Shown here: positions 8,160-16,434 of the stretch, in pieces | How positions within the stretch are numbered: position 1 is the first letter of the stretch | How the letters are laid out: every line of letters begins with the position of its first letter | Assembly: GCA_023138835.1 (NCBI GenBank) | Contig: JAGLOP010000010.1 | Span: 1 to 64,000, forward strand | DNA from: Arcobacteraceae bacterium | GTDB taxonomy: Bacteria > Campylobacterota > Campylobacteria > Campylobacterales > Arcobacteraceae | Length of the DNA stretch: 64,000 nucleotides | Reading direction: 5' to 3' | Made by a program: the position numbers and the translations under genes | Notes under the pieces: model-generated | What the model saw: the letters and a program-made list of their open reading frames with translations, nothing else | Databases searched by the model: none | What the model was told of the DNA's origin: nothing

Positions 8160-9402
8160 CTATTTTCTCCACTGCTTTTTTAATAGCATTTGTTATTTTT
8201 ATTAATTCATCATTTGTTATTGTGTACGCAACTATACTATAAACCAACTTACCAAATGGTCTGATCCAAACACCGTAATCTATACATATATCTTGTATAG
8301 TTTGAGCATACTTTTGTCCTTGTTCCTGCGAAATTCCATCACATTTGAGTTCGACTACACCAATTGCACCGATACATCTTACATCTTTAACAATATCAAG
8401 ATTTTTAAGTGATTCAAGTTCTTTTTTAAAAGTTCTCTCTATATTTTGAACTCTTTTTTCCCAAGGTGATTTTAAAAGCAAATCAATACTTGCATTTGCT
8501 ACTGCACAAGCTAGGGCATTACCCATAAAAGTAGGGCCGTGCATAAGTACACCTATTTCACTATTTGAAATGGTATCACTTATATTTTTGAGTGTACACA
8601 TTGCAGACAAAGTCATCATACCACCGGTTAAACTTTTTCCGACAGTCATAATATCAGGAGTTATATTGGCATGTTCACAGGCAAACATTTTTCCAGTATG
8701 CCCAAATCCTGTAGCAATCTCATCTGCTATTAAAACTAAATCATATTTAGTACAAAGTTTTCTAGCTATTTTCAAATATTGCGGACTATGTATTTTCATA
8801 CCGCCGGCGCCTTGAACTATTGGTTCTACTATTACACCTGCAACTTCATTTTTATATTTTTTAATTGTTTGTTTTAAATTAGAAATTGAAGTAAAGATAT
8901 TTTTAGGAAGATAATCTCCATATAAAGAGTGCATACTGTTCTTTGGGTCACAAACTCCCATACATCCTAGAGTATCCCCATGATAAGCATTTTTTAAAGC
9001 TATAAATTTAGATACATCTTTACCTTTAGCCTTTTGATAAAGTATTGCAGTTTTTAAAGCAACCTCAACAGCAACAGAGCCACTGTCAACTAAAAATACG
9101 CTGGGTAGTTTTGTTAAGTTTGCCAATTTTTTACAAAGAAGGGAAGCTGGTTCATGAGTTAATCCACCAAACATCACATGCGGCATAATTTTTGATTGTT
9201 TTTTAAGAGCTTTTAGTAAGAATGGGTGGTTATATCCATGTATTGCACTCCACCATGAACTCATAGCATCAGTTAATTCTTTATTATTTTCTAATACAAT
9301 AGTTTGTTCAAAAGTTTTTTTAACGGGTAAAATTTTATTTTTTGAGGGAAGTGCATTATAAGGGTGCCAAACATATTTGTGGTCTAATTTTAAGTAATTC
9401 AT
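8140..9402 (-). CDS. bioA: Adenosylmethionine-8-amino-7-oxononanoate aminotransferase
   Basis: A class III PLP aminotransferase that converts 7-keto-8-aminopelargonate to 7,8-diaminopelargonate in biotin synthesis, using S-adenosylmethionine as amino donor. Motifs: MSSWWSAIHGYNHP (about 50), DSGSVAVEVALKTA, the cofactor aspartate in LIADEIATGFGHTG, the PLP lysine in TVGKSLTGG, and HGPTFMGNALACA. The ORF track starts at a TTG at 9417, but the ATG at 9402 is better: TATAAT lies six bases upstream of it and would make the TTG untranscribed. This gives 420 residues. No other biotin gene is in the window. The downstream polyamine dehydrogenase overlaps it. Confidence 0.92.
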   Translation of the reverse strand: MNYLKLDHKYVWHPYNALPSKNKILPVKKTFEQTIVLENNKELTDAMSSWWSAIHGYNHPFLLKALKKQSKIMPHVMFGGLTHEPASLLCKKLANLTKLPSVFLVDSGSVAVEVALKTAILYQKAKGKDVSKFIALKNAYHGDTLGCMGVCDPKNSMHSLYGDYLPKNIFTSISNLKQTIKKYKNEVAGVIVEPIVQGAGGMKIHSPQYLKIARKLCTKYDLVLIADEIATGFGHTGKMFACEHANITPDIMTVGKSLTGGMMTLSAMCTLKNISDTISNSEIGVLMHGPTFMGNALACAVANASIDLLLKSPWEKRVQNIERTFKKELESLKNLDIVKDVRCIGAIGVVELKCDGISQEQGQKYAQTIQDICIDYGVWIRPFGKLVYSIVAYTITNDELIKITNAIKKAVEKIDDARTK

Positions 9403-9408
9403 CTTGCT

Positions 9409-9414
9409 ATTATA
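9409..9414 (-). promoter_or_regulatory. -10 box of a leaderless bioA mRNA
   Basis: A consensus TATAAT on the minus strand followed by AGCAAG and the bioA ATG at 9402. There is no room for a Shine-Dalgarno leader. A weak GTGACA lies about 20 bases further upstream. Confidence 0.55.
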
Positions 9415-9553
9415 CAAAATTTTTGCTATAACTTTGTCACTATTTAATCGAGATAAACTCTATTTTCAAAATAAAGAACTAATAATTAAAATGATAAACT
9501 GTAAAGATATAAAAATTAATTATGCTGCTTAGATAATTAGTTGGAGGTATAAA

Positions 9554-9889
9554 ATGAATAAAAATATTATGATGATAGAAAAAAAGCTAGATGGCAGCGA
9601 TTGGCATAAAAAATTAGAATCTGAATTTTATACTAAAGATATTGAAAGATATATTTTAGAAAGTGTTGAGTTAAGTGTAATTCAAAAATTAGAACTAGTA
9701 ATTGCTGAGAGAAAAAGAATACTTGACCATGAACAGCAAAACAGTATTTCAGATTATGATAATCTTATTTTAGAAATAAGAATAAAACAGATGGATATAT
9801 ATATTACTCAATTAAAACAGATAATAACTATAGATAAGATGAAAAATGGTTTGTTAGAATCAGAATCCTTAATAAACAAAATTATCTAG
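9554..9889 (+). CDS. Hypothetical small helical protein
   Basis: I do not recognise this 111-residue protein. It starts with ATG behind a strong GGAGG site (spacing six), so it is well translated. The sequence is charged, without signal peptide, membrane helix or cysteine, and looks mostly helical (a long stretch from about residue 35 to 90 including KLELVIAERKRILDHEQQ). The next gene starts 30 bases downstream on the same strand, so the two may be co-transcribed. Confidence 0.7.
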   Translation: MNKNIMMIEKKLDGSDWHKKLESEFYTKDIERYILESVELSVIQKLELVIAERKRILDHEQQNSISDYDNLILEIRIKQMDIYITQLKQIITIDKMKNGLLESESLINKII

Positions 9890-9919
9890 TTAAATATATT
9901 AAATAAAGGAAGAATATTT

Positions 9920-10420
9920 ATGGGAAACATTGCTGCATTTTTTATTATTGGCGGAATAGTTCTTATTATTTATGAAATGATTAGAAGAGAATTTCTTAAA
10001 TTTAAAAATAAGTATGACAGTGATAAAAATCGTATTGAAGAAGAAGTGTTAAATAAAATAACTGTTCATAAAGATATAAAAACTAAAACCCCGACAAGTA
10101 GTGAAGATAAGAGTGATATTAGTGAAGAAAAATATGACTTAAATAATTTTGATAAAGATTACTACCATCTAAACGGCTACAACGAAGAAGTATATGATAA
10201 ATATGGTTTTAATGAAGATGGATTTGATAAGTATGGATACGATAAAGATGGGTATGATAAAGATGGATGGAAGGGAATTGAGTATGGTGAATATACAGTA
10301 TTCAATAAATTCACATCATCACTTTATGATAAAAACGGTTATGATATAGACGGTCTTGACGAAAATGGTATTCATAAAGATACAAAGACAAAGCAGGGTG
10401 CAAATAGTATCACACTTTAG
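9920..10420 (+). CDS. Membrane-anchored protein with YDKDG pentapeptide repeats
   Basis: A 166-residue protein of unknown function. An N-terminal membrane helix (AAFFIIGGIVLIIYEMI) is followed by a basic stretch, a Ser/Thr/Asp-rich linker, and five consecutive five-residue units of the form [YF][DN][KE]xG (YDKYG FNEDG FDKYG YDKDG YDKDG, about residues 88-112). Three more units follow near 137-151 (YDKNG YDIDG LDENG). The regular Asp/Gly spacing suggests a repetitive surface structure, perhaps metal-binding, but this is inference. An AAAGGA site precedes the ATG. It ends three bases from the convergent prepilin gene. Confidence 0.75.
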   Translation: MGNIAAFFIIGGIVLIIYEMIRREFLKFKNKYDSDKNRIEEEVLNKITVHKDIKTKTPTSSEDKSDISEEKYDLNNFDKDYYHLNGYNEEVYDKYGFNEDGFDKYGYDKDGYDKDGWKGIEYGEYTVFNKFTSSLYDKNGYDIDGLDENGIHKDTKTKQGANSITL

Positions 10421-10423
10421 TCT

Positions 10424-11074
10424 TTAGTGTATGATGATTCCCATAGATTGTGTACTATTGGAGTCCCAATTTACAAGGGTAGGAGTCGCGCCAGAACTCT
10501 CTTCCGATTCAAGAGCTATTACATTTCCGTCTGTCCCGTTGGGAATTCCATCTCTCATTGTGTCAATAGCTTGTGCTACATCACCCGGGATATTATTAAA
10601 TAAAAGTATATTTTTGGTTCGACCATTTATAATATAGTTTGTAAAAGTTATTGTAACTATTTTAGTACCTGTAAATTCTCCGCTTACACCTCTTTTAAAT
10701 GGATTATATCCTGAAGTACAAAAATTTGTACCATCTTTGATATCAGCTTTAATGGATTGACAAATATCTATCCCAGAAGCTGTTAAGTTTCCATCTATAT
10801 TTGAATAGTGGGTAGTTGTAGTAATATTACCATCCATAAAACCATCAATATCTGCAGCAGTTCCACCATTATTTATACTATCTGCTAAATTATTCCCCAT
10901 TCTATTAAAATATGAATCAGTTACAATTTCCCATTCATTGACAAATGTTTGTGAAAACTCTTTTATTTTTGAACTTCTTAACAGATCTCTCCCTTTCATA
11001 ATGGAGGTTAAAATGATACCAATGATAATCAATACTATTGAGATTTCTATTAATGTAAAAGCTTTTTTTCTCAT
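10424..11074 (-). CDS. Type IV prepilin-like protein (pilin family A, copy 1)
   Basis: A 216-residue prepilin. After a five-residue basic leader the class III signal is KKA/FTLIEISIVLIIIGIIL: cleavage would follow Ala rather than the usual Gly, with Phe+1 and Glu+5 kept. Downstream it shares with the next three genes the MKGRDLLRSSKIKEFSQTF segment, a GEFT motif after a Cys-containing loop, and NNIPGDVAQAIDTMRDG near the C terminus. It is the last gene of the pilus locus and starts three bases after the previous prepilin stop. It may be a minor pilin or pseudopilin of the MSHA-like machine. Confidence 0.85.
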   Translation of the reverse strand: MRKKAFTLIEISIVLIIIGIILTSIMKGRDLLRSSKIKEFSQTFVNEWEIVTDSYFNRMGNNLADSINNGGTAADIDGFMDGNITTTTHYSNIDGNLTASGIDICQSIKADIKDGTNFCTSGYNPFKRGVSGEFTGTKIVTITFTNYIINGRTKNILLFNNIPGDVAQAIDTMRDGIPNGTDGNVIALESEESSGATPTLVNWDSNSTQSMGIIIH

Positions 11075-11077
11075 TTT

Positions 11078-11740
11078 TTAATCCTCAACTATTATACCAA
11101 GATTTATAAGTTGTCCGGTATAGTTTGAATAATCAACAGGGGAAATAGCAGACATATTCTCATTATCACTGTAGCTTCCCAGTGTTGCAAAAGCTAATGC
11201 ACTGCCTTGTTTACCAATAGCTTTACCATCTATAAGCCTATCCACCGCAGCTGCTATATCTGCTGGAATATTATGCAAAACTATAAAATTTGTCGGTGTT
11301 GAATTATGTATGTAAGCATTTAAATATATTTGTACTGTAGCTTCGTCTGTAAATTCACCGGCTATTTTATAACATGTAGGATTACAACTGCCATCGTCAA
11401 AATAACAATTTGTTGATATTAGTTTACAAGGATTAATTCCTGCAACTTTAAGTTGATTTTTTAAAGCAGTTTGGTTTGAATCGATACTCATATCAACCCC
11501 GTCAAAATAACCATCTGAATATAAGTTCAATCCAGAATTTGATGAACCATCTGTTAAGTGTGCATTCACTCTGTCATAATAACTATTCACAATAGTTGAC
11601 CACTTTCTTGCAAATGTTTGAGAGAACTCTTTAGTTTGGCTGGATTTTATTAAATCCCTGCCATTCATAACAGCCGCTATGATAATACCAATAACTATCA
11701 TTGCAATTGATAGTTCAATAAGGGAAAATGATTTTTTCAT
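11078..11740 (-). CDS. Type IV prepilin-like protein (pilin family A, copy 2)
   Basis: A 220-residue prepilin with leader MKKS/FSLIELSIAMIVIGIIIA; the -1 residue is serine, which is unusual. It keeps the family segment VMNGRDLIKSSQTKEFSQTF, a SYYDRV motif, GEFT, and HNIPADIAAAVDRLIDG. It has more cysteines than its paralogues (CKLISTNCYFDDGSCNPTC), which may form extra disulfides. No Shine-Dalgarno is visible between the ATG and a GC-rich hairpin at 11753-11774, so translation may depend on read-through from the upstream pilin gene. Confidence 0.85.
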   Translation of the reverse strand: MKKSFSLIELSIAMIVIGIIIAAVMNGRDLIKSSQTKEFSQTFARKWSTIVNSYYDRVNAHLTDGSSNSGLNLYSDGYFDGVDMSIDSNQTALKNQLKVAGINPCKLISTNCYFDDGSCNPTCYKIAGEFTDEATVQIYLNAYIHNSTPTNFIVLHNIPADIAAAVDRLIDGKAIGKQGSALAFATLGSYSDNENMSAISPVDYSNYTGQLINLGIIVED

Positions 11741-11752
11741 TTTTTTTGATTT

Positions 11753-11774
11753 AGAGGGGAGAAGAACTCCCTCT
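11753..11774. repeat. Intergenic hairpin between two prepilin genes
   Basis: AGAGGGGAG, loop AAGAA, CTCCCTCT: an eight-pair stem with one bulged G, much richer in G+C than its surroundings. On the minus-strand transcript it is followed by AAATCAAAAAAA rather than a U-run, so it is not a standard intrinsic terminator. It may stabilise the upstream pilin message or reduce read-through. Confidence 0.6.
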
Positions 11775-11788
11775 CTACACTATATATT

Positions 11789-12484
11789 TTAGTGTTCTAA
11801 TATTACACCTACAGTATGATACTGTGTTGCATTTATATCACCTGATATAGTAGTAACATTATTATCATCGAAACCTAAATTATCATTATCAAGTCGAGTA
11901 CTACTTGTAGAATCAGAAACTTGAAGTATTATAACCTTTCCTGCACTTGGATTAGCAATGCCATCAACTAGCCTATCAAAACCTAAAGCTATATCACCCG
12001 GTACATTAAAGAAAAGAACAACATTTCTGGCTGTCGCATTTTCCTCCTCAGTTATTAGTGTAAGATTTTCAAAACCAACACTTACTAAGATATTACCAGT
12101 AAATTCACCAGTAATTGTTTTTTGACATGCATTTCCAGCATCTGCTGGAATTAAATTATCTAAGTTAATTCCAGCTCTTGCAACTGCAGCTTTTATATTA
12201 GTACAACCTATCGTATTATTACCATCAGTAAGACTATCATCGGCAACTCTACCGTCCCCAGTTGTCATAGAGCCATCAGTTCCTGTACCTGTAATATTAT
12301 AACCAACCTTATCAAAATGTGAAGTTGCTACACCAACCCACTTATTGAAAAAAGTTTGATTATATTGCTTCATCTCAGCACTTCTAATAACATCTTTACC
12401 TTTCATCACAGCTGCAATTAAAATACCAATAATAATCATAACTATCCCTATTTCAATTAGAGAAAAACCTCTTCTTAACTTCAT
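11789..12484 (-). CDS. Type IV prepilin-like protein (pilin family A, copy 3)
   Basis: A 231-residue prepilin with leader LRRG/FSLIEIGIVMIIIGILIAA, the canonical Gly/Phe cleavage site. It shares VMKGKDVIRSAEMKQYNQTF, SHFDKVGYN, ARAGINLDN, GEFT and FFNVPGDIALGFDRLVDG with the neighbouring copies, and has a Cys pair (IGC ... NACQ) likely to form a disulfide. It has its own -10 box and an AGAGGAG Shine-Dalgarno. With copy 4 it is the best candidate for a major pilin. Confidence 0.88.
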   Translation of the reverse strand: MKLRRGFSLIEIGIVMIIIGILIAAVMKGKDVIRSAEMKQYNQTFFNKWVGVATSHFDKVGYNITGTGTDGSMTTGDGRVADDSLTDGNNTIGCTNIKAAVARAGINLDNLIPADAGNACQKTITGEFTGNILVSVGFENLTLITEEENATARNVVLFFNVPGDIALGFDRLVDGIANPSAGKVIILQVSDSTSSTRLDNDNLGFDDNNVTTISGDINATQYHTVGVILEH

Positions 12485-12515
12485 ATCAAACTCCTCTTAT
12501 TTCTTAGATAACAAA

Positions 12516-12521
12516 ATTATA
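12516..12521 (-). promoter_or_regulatory. -10 box upstream of prepilin copy 3
   Basis: TATAAT on the minus strand, predicting transcription from about 12508 and a leader of about 24 bases carrying AGAGGAG. It suggests independent transcription within the pilus locus. Confidence 0.45.
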
Positions 12522-12557
12522 ACCAAAAAAAGTGGTAAAATTGTGTTAATTATTATT

Positions 12558-12581
12558 AAAATTAAGAAATTACTTAATTTT
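12558..12581. repeat. A/T-rich hairpin between prepilin copies 4 and 3
   Basis: A perfect nine-base inverted repeat, AAAATTAAG, loop AAATTA, CTTAATTTT, just after the stop of copy 4. The stem is nearly all A:T. It could act as a weak terminator or attenuator ahead of the copy 3 promoter. Confidence 0.45.
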
Positions 12582-12586
12582 ACACA

Positions 12587-13294
12587 TTAATGATCTAAAA
12601 TCACACCAATAGTATACAGTTTTTCTGCATCTATTTCACCTGTAAGGGCATTTAATCCAGTTGCACTAGCACTTATTCCCTCATCACTACTTAAGTTATC
12701 ATCAATAATATCACCAGATGCCATTGGACTCGTATCTTCATAAACAGCTAATGCTACTACACTACCTGAGCTTAAATCAGCTTGTCCATCAACTAATCTA
12801 TCAAAAGCTTGTGCAACATCACCTGGCATATTAAAAAATAAAACAAAATTTCTTGTAGCATTTTCATCATCTGAAGTAATACTAAATGACTCAAGACCAA
12901 CCGCAACCGTTATATCATCTGTAAATTCTCCTGAAATAGTAGCTCTACATGGACTTCCAGTATTTGTAGATATTATATTCTCTATATTTATTCCAGCACG
13001 CTTTGTAGCTTCAACTAACTCATAGCAACCCCAAACTGTTGTATTTCCATCCTCAGTAAAACCTTCAGCAACACCCATAGATCTAGATGTAGTACCACCT
13101 GTTAAATTATAACCAACCCTATCATAATATGATGCTGCTACATTAACCCACTTGCTTAAAAAAGTTTGATTCATCTGTTTTATCTCAGCACTTTTGATGA
13201 TATCTTTACCTTTCATAACTGCAGCCATTAAAATACCAATAACTACCATCACAATACCTATTTCAATTAGGGAGAAACCTTTTCTCATCTTCAT
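12587..13294 (-). CDS. Type IV prepilin-like protein (pilin family A, copy 4)
   Basis: A 235-residue prepilin with leader MRKG/FSLIEIGIVMVVIGILMAA. It is the closest paralogue of copy 3: VMKGKDIIKSAEIKQMNQTF, SYYDRVGYNLTGG, KRAGINIEN, SPCRATISGEFT, FFNMPGDVAQAFDRLVDG. One Cys pair is conserved. It has its own promoter and an AGAGG site. It and copy 3 are each flanked by gaps of about 50-100 bases, while the other locus genes are packed tightly, as expected for highly expressed pilins. Confidence 0.88.
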   Translation of the reverse strand: MKMRKGFSLIEIGIVMVVIGILMAAVMKGKDIIKSAEIKQMNQTFLSKWVNVAASYYDRVGYNLTGGTTSRSMGVAEGFTEDGNTTVWGCYELVEATKRAGINIENIISTNTGSPCRATISGEFTDDITVAVGLESFSITSDDENATRNFVLFFNMPGDVAQAFDRLVDGQADLSSGSVVALAVYEDTSPMASGDIIDDNLSSDEGISASATGLNALTGEIDAEKLYTIGVILDH

Positions 13295-13325
13295 ATTAAT
13301 ACCTCTAAATATAATTATTGTTTAT

Positions 13326-13331
13326 ATTGTA
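13326..13331 (-). promoter_or_regulatory. -10 box upstream of prepilin copy 4
   Basis: TACAAT on the minus strand, giving a predicted leader of about 24 bases with AGAGG before the ATG at 13294. The geometry matches that of copy 3. Confidence 0.4.
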
Positions 13332-13356
13332 TCACAAAAATCTTATTTTTTCTATT

Positions 13357-14280
13357 TTAATTATCACTCATAGTTGGCGGTTGACCGGCATTTATCTCTT
13401 TAATAACATTTATAATATTATCATCCGGGTTAACATCCATAGCATCAAGTTCGGCATATGTCATAGAAACTGTCTTTCCTGTTGAAACTGCATCACTACA
13501 ATCAAAATCTATACTTTGATGAAAAGTCACTATTTCATATGCATTTGTTGACATGCTTTGAGTATCTAAAAGTTGGATACAGGTTGGATTAATATCGGTA
13601 TTATAATAAACATCACCAACTGCTACTATAGTAAATGGAGGTCTTACTTCCGGTTCTATATCTCCACTTCCTGTTTCACACATTGATAAAGTAAGTTCAC
13701 GAGCATTAAGCTCAACAACAAGGTCATTTTTATTGATTTCATCATATAAGTTTGTTCCCAAATCATATTTTCTATTACCGCTGTTATTTATACCTGTTAA
13801 TACTTTATCAACTCCTCTTGATATAATAACGGCTGCAGCTGCTCTTTCTGAATTATTTAACTCATCAACCATCTGCGGATAAATAGTGGAGTTATTTATA
13901 TCAAACGATTCCATATATATTTGAGAGAGTGAAACACATACATTTGACTCATCACTGCTGACTAATGAATCTTCCGGGTCATACTTGTATACCATACCGT
14001 ATTTATCCAAAGGCTGAATATTGAGGTCAATATACGGTATTCCACCCAAACCTGTCGTATCACCTATTCCGTCACCGTCGCTGTCTGCTTTGGGAAGTTT
14101 CCCCTTTACGGCTATATGTGCAATTAAAGATTTTTTTATAGTTTGTAGTTCATTATTGGATATCTCTATTTTTTTTACCTCTAAAGTTGATTTGATAAAT
14201 GGCAAAAATACACTTATAGCCAAAGCTAAAATAATCAGAACTATACTCATCTCAAGTAATGAAAAAGCTTTTCTTTGCAT
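13357..14280 (-). CDS. Type II secretion / type IV pseudopilin-like protein (family B, copy 1)
   Basis: A 307-residue prepilin-like protein with leader QRKA/FSLLEMSIVLIILALAISVFLPF. It belongs to a different family from the four downstream pilins: after the helix comes a LQTIKKSLIAHIAVKGKLPKAD segment, then SDGDGIGDTTG, which looks like a Ca-binding loop, and PYIDLNIQPLDKYGMVYKYD. The C-terminal half contains several cysteines. It lies ten bases after its close paralogue. It may be a minor pilin or tip component. Start chosen at the ATG directly before the basic leader. Confidence 0.85.
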   Translation of the reverse strand: MQRKAFSLLEMSIVLIILALAISVFLPFIKSTLEVKKIEISNNELQTIKKSLIAHIAVKGKLPKADSDGDGIGDTTGLGGIPYIDLNIQPLDKYGMVYKYDPEDSLVSSDESNVCVSLSQIYMESFDINNSTIYPQMVDELNNSERAAAAVIISRGVDKVLTGINNSGNRKYDLGTNLYDEINKNDLVVELNARELTLSMCETGSGDIEPEVRPPFTIVAVGDVYYNTDINPTCIQLLDTQSMSTNAYEIVTFHQSIDFDCSDAVSTGKTVSMTYAELDAMDVNPDDNIINVIKEINAGQPPTMSDN

Positions 14281-14290
14281 ATAATACTAC

Positions 14291-15223
14291 TTAATTATCA
14301 ACTATAGTTGGAGGTGAACCGACATTAATCTCTTCAAATACATTTACAATATTATCATTTGGATCAGTATCCAGAGTATTTAACTCCCCATAAGGCATAG
14401 AAACAACTTTTGAGCCTACTTCGGCACAACTTGTATCAACATTTTGATAAAAAGTATATATCTCATACATTGTTGCTGAAACGCTTTGACCATTTGTAAG
14501 CTCTCCACAAGTTGCATTAATATCACTGTTGTAATGTACCGTACCAACTGCTGTAATTGTAATAGGTGAACTTACAACAACATCTCCACCCCCTGAACCA
14601 CTAAGATCACATATAGTTCCTATTAGTTCTAAAGCACTAAGTTCCATAACCAAATCATCTCTGGTATCTGCATTATATTTATTTATTGCCATCTCATATT
14701 TTCTGTTATCGTCGCTGTTTGCACCGCTCAATGTTTTATTGACACCTTTTGATATAATTACTGCTGCAACTGCATATCTTGAATTATTTGATTCATCTAT
14801 CATCTGTGGAAATGTTGTTGAACTATTAATATCATCAATTTGTGTATATATGCTAGAGAGTGCAGCACAAACATTTGATTCATCACTGCTTATTAAAGAA
14901 TCAGACACATCATACTGATATACCATGCCGTATTTATCTGAAGATGGAAGAGAGAGGTCAATATAAGGCAAAGTGCCAAATCCAGTTGTATCTCCGACAC
15001 CATCACCGTTCGTATCTGCTTGAGGAAGTTTTCCTTGCACTGCCATATATGATATTAAAGACTTTTTAATAGTTTGCAATTCATATTTTGTAGCTTTTGT
15101 TTTAGATGTTTCATAAATAGATTTTCCAAATGATAGAAATATACCCATAATCAAAGCTAAAATAGTCAAAACTATACTCATCTCAAGGAGCGAAAAAGCT
15201 TTTTTTTGTATATTACTTCCCAT
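14291..15223 (-). CDS. Type II secretion / type IV pseudopilin-like protein (family B, copy 2)
   Basis: A 310-residue paralogue of the preceding entry: leader QKKA/FSLLEMSIVLTILALIMGIF, then LQTIKKSLISYMAVQGKLPQAD, TNGDGVGDTTG and PYIDLSLPSSDKYGMVYQYD. The C-terminal domain has a GSGGGD hinge and conserved motifs around NVDTSCAEVGSKVVSMPYGEL. It starts two bases after the platform gene, so it is translated as part of the machinery operon, which argues for a structural or priming role rather than a cargo role. Confidence 0.85.
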   Translation of the reverse strand: MGSNIQKKAFSLLEMSIVLTILALIMGIFLSFGKSIYETSKTKATKYELQTIKKSLISYMAVQGKLPQADTNGDGVGDTTGFGTLPYIDLSLPSSDKYGMVYQYDVSDSLISSDESNVCAALSSIYTQIDDINSSTTFPQMIDESNNSRYAVAAVIISKGVNKTLSGANSDDNRKYEMAINKYNADTRDDLVMELSALELIGTICDLSGSGGGDVVVSSPITITAVGTVHYNSDINATCGELTNGQSVSATMYEIYTFYQNVDTSCAEVGSKVVSMPYGELNTLDTDPNDNIVNVFEEINVGSPPTIVDN

Positions 15224-15225
15224 TT

Positions 15226-16434
15226 TTACAATTTTCCAATCAAGTCATAAATTGGTCCCATAATACCAATTATAATTAAGCCCATAAGAAAACCACTGAT
15301 TAAAAGTGCACCTGTTTGAAATATTTTCGGAATCATAAGTGCCATATCATTGACTTTTTTATAATATAAATCTGCCAATATTTTAAATTCTTCCTCCATT
15401 GAACCTGTAAATTCACCAATTTCTGTCACTCTTAGCGTAAATTTTGTAAAAAGATCATTGTTTTTAAGAGTTTGAGAAAATTGTACCCCTTTCTCCATAC
15501 TTTCTATACTGTTTTTTATAGCTTCTTTGTAAATATCATTTTCAATACTGTCTTCAAGTATTATTAATGAGTCATAAAGTGTTATACCTGAGGAGAGACC
15601 AAGTCTTAAATAATCCATAATATAAGAGATGTTATAAAATTTGATAATATCTGAGAAAACTGGAATTTTTAAAAGAAACTTTAATACTATCATTCGAAAA
15701 TTCTTTAATTTATCAAAAGAAAATTTAAAAGCTATAATTATCGCAATGATAAAAATCATAATACTGCCTATATATTCTGTTAAAAATTCAGAAGTATCAA
15801 TCAAAAAAACAGTCAGAGGAGGAAGTTGTGCATCTACATCTTTAAAAAAACCGACAAGCTGAGGAACAACAAGAGTCATCCATGCAATAATTGCTCCAAA
15901 CATAAGGACAATTGATAGAAGAGGATATATCAAAGCTTGTTTTAGATTTCTTTTTAAATCTTGAACTTTTCGTAAAAATTGAGCTCCGTTTGACAGAGTA
16001 ATATCGATTTTTCCAGTCTCTTCCCCAATAGAGATAAGATTTATGATAGTTGGCGTAAAAAATTCCTTATATCGTTCACAAGATTTTGAAAGTGAATTAC
16101 CTGACATAACACTAATCAATATTCTTGTAGCTATCCTTTTTATATTGATATTTGTACTGTCTTGTGCAATATCACTTAACCCTTGACTTAAAGGAATACC
16201 AGCCTTTAATGTCATATGCAGTCCATCAAGTATCTCTATAACTTCTGCTGAATTAATATGTGGATTAAACATATTAGATAAAAAGTGTAAAGACGGGGGA
16301 ACTATAAATGATTTTAATGGGATACTGCCGATAGTTTTAAGTATAGTAAAAAGTTCTTCTTGATTTTCTACATCATAGCCGTCTAAAAATCTTTTACCAT
16401 CTTTATTCACACCATATACCATAAAAAAAAGCAT
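15226..16434 (-). CDS. mshG: MSHA-like inner-membrane platform protein (GspF/PilC family)
   Basis: A 402-residue GspF/PilC-family protein, which forms the inner-membrane platform on which pilin subunits are assembled. Two T2SSF repeats are visible (MTLKAGIPLSQGLSDIA near 75; LGLSSGITLYDSLIIL near 280), with membrane helices around 170-190, 215-235 and 375-395. The ATG overlaps the ATPase stop as TAATG, showing translational coupling. Called mshG because of its place after the ATPase and the mshI-J-K-L genes. Pilus biogenesis and type II secretion platforms cannot be told apart by sequence alone. Confidence 0.88.
   Translation of the reverse strand: MLFFMVYGVNKDGKRFLDGYDVENQEELFTILKTIGSIPLKSFIVPPSLHFLSNMFNPHINSAEVIEILDGLHMTLKAGIPLSQGLSDIAQDSTNINIKRIATRILISVMSGNSLSKSCERYKEFFTPTIINLISIGEETGKIDITLSNGAQFLRKVQDLKRNLKQALIYPLLSIVLMFGAIIAWMTLVVPQLVGFFKDVDAQLPPLTVFLIDTSEFLTEYIGSIMIFIIAIIIAFKFSFDKLKNFRMIVLKFLLKIPVFSDIIKFYNISYIMDYLRLGLSSGITLYDSLIILEDSIENDIYKEAIKNSIESMEKGVQFSQTLKNNDLFTKFTLRVTEIGEFTGSMEEEFKILADLYYKKVNDMALMIPKIFQTGALLISGFLMGLIIIGIMGPIYDLIGKL

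Noticed and set aside
9402-9417. TTG start of bioA at 9417 as in the ORF track
   Set aside because: TATAAT lies inside that stretch, so the TTG would be upstream of the transcript start; ATG 9402 is used.
10400-10440. Terminator hairpin between the repeat protein and the first prepilin
   Set aside because: ACACT and AGTGT form only a five-base stem with a nine-base loop; too weak to call.
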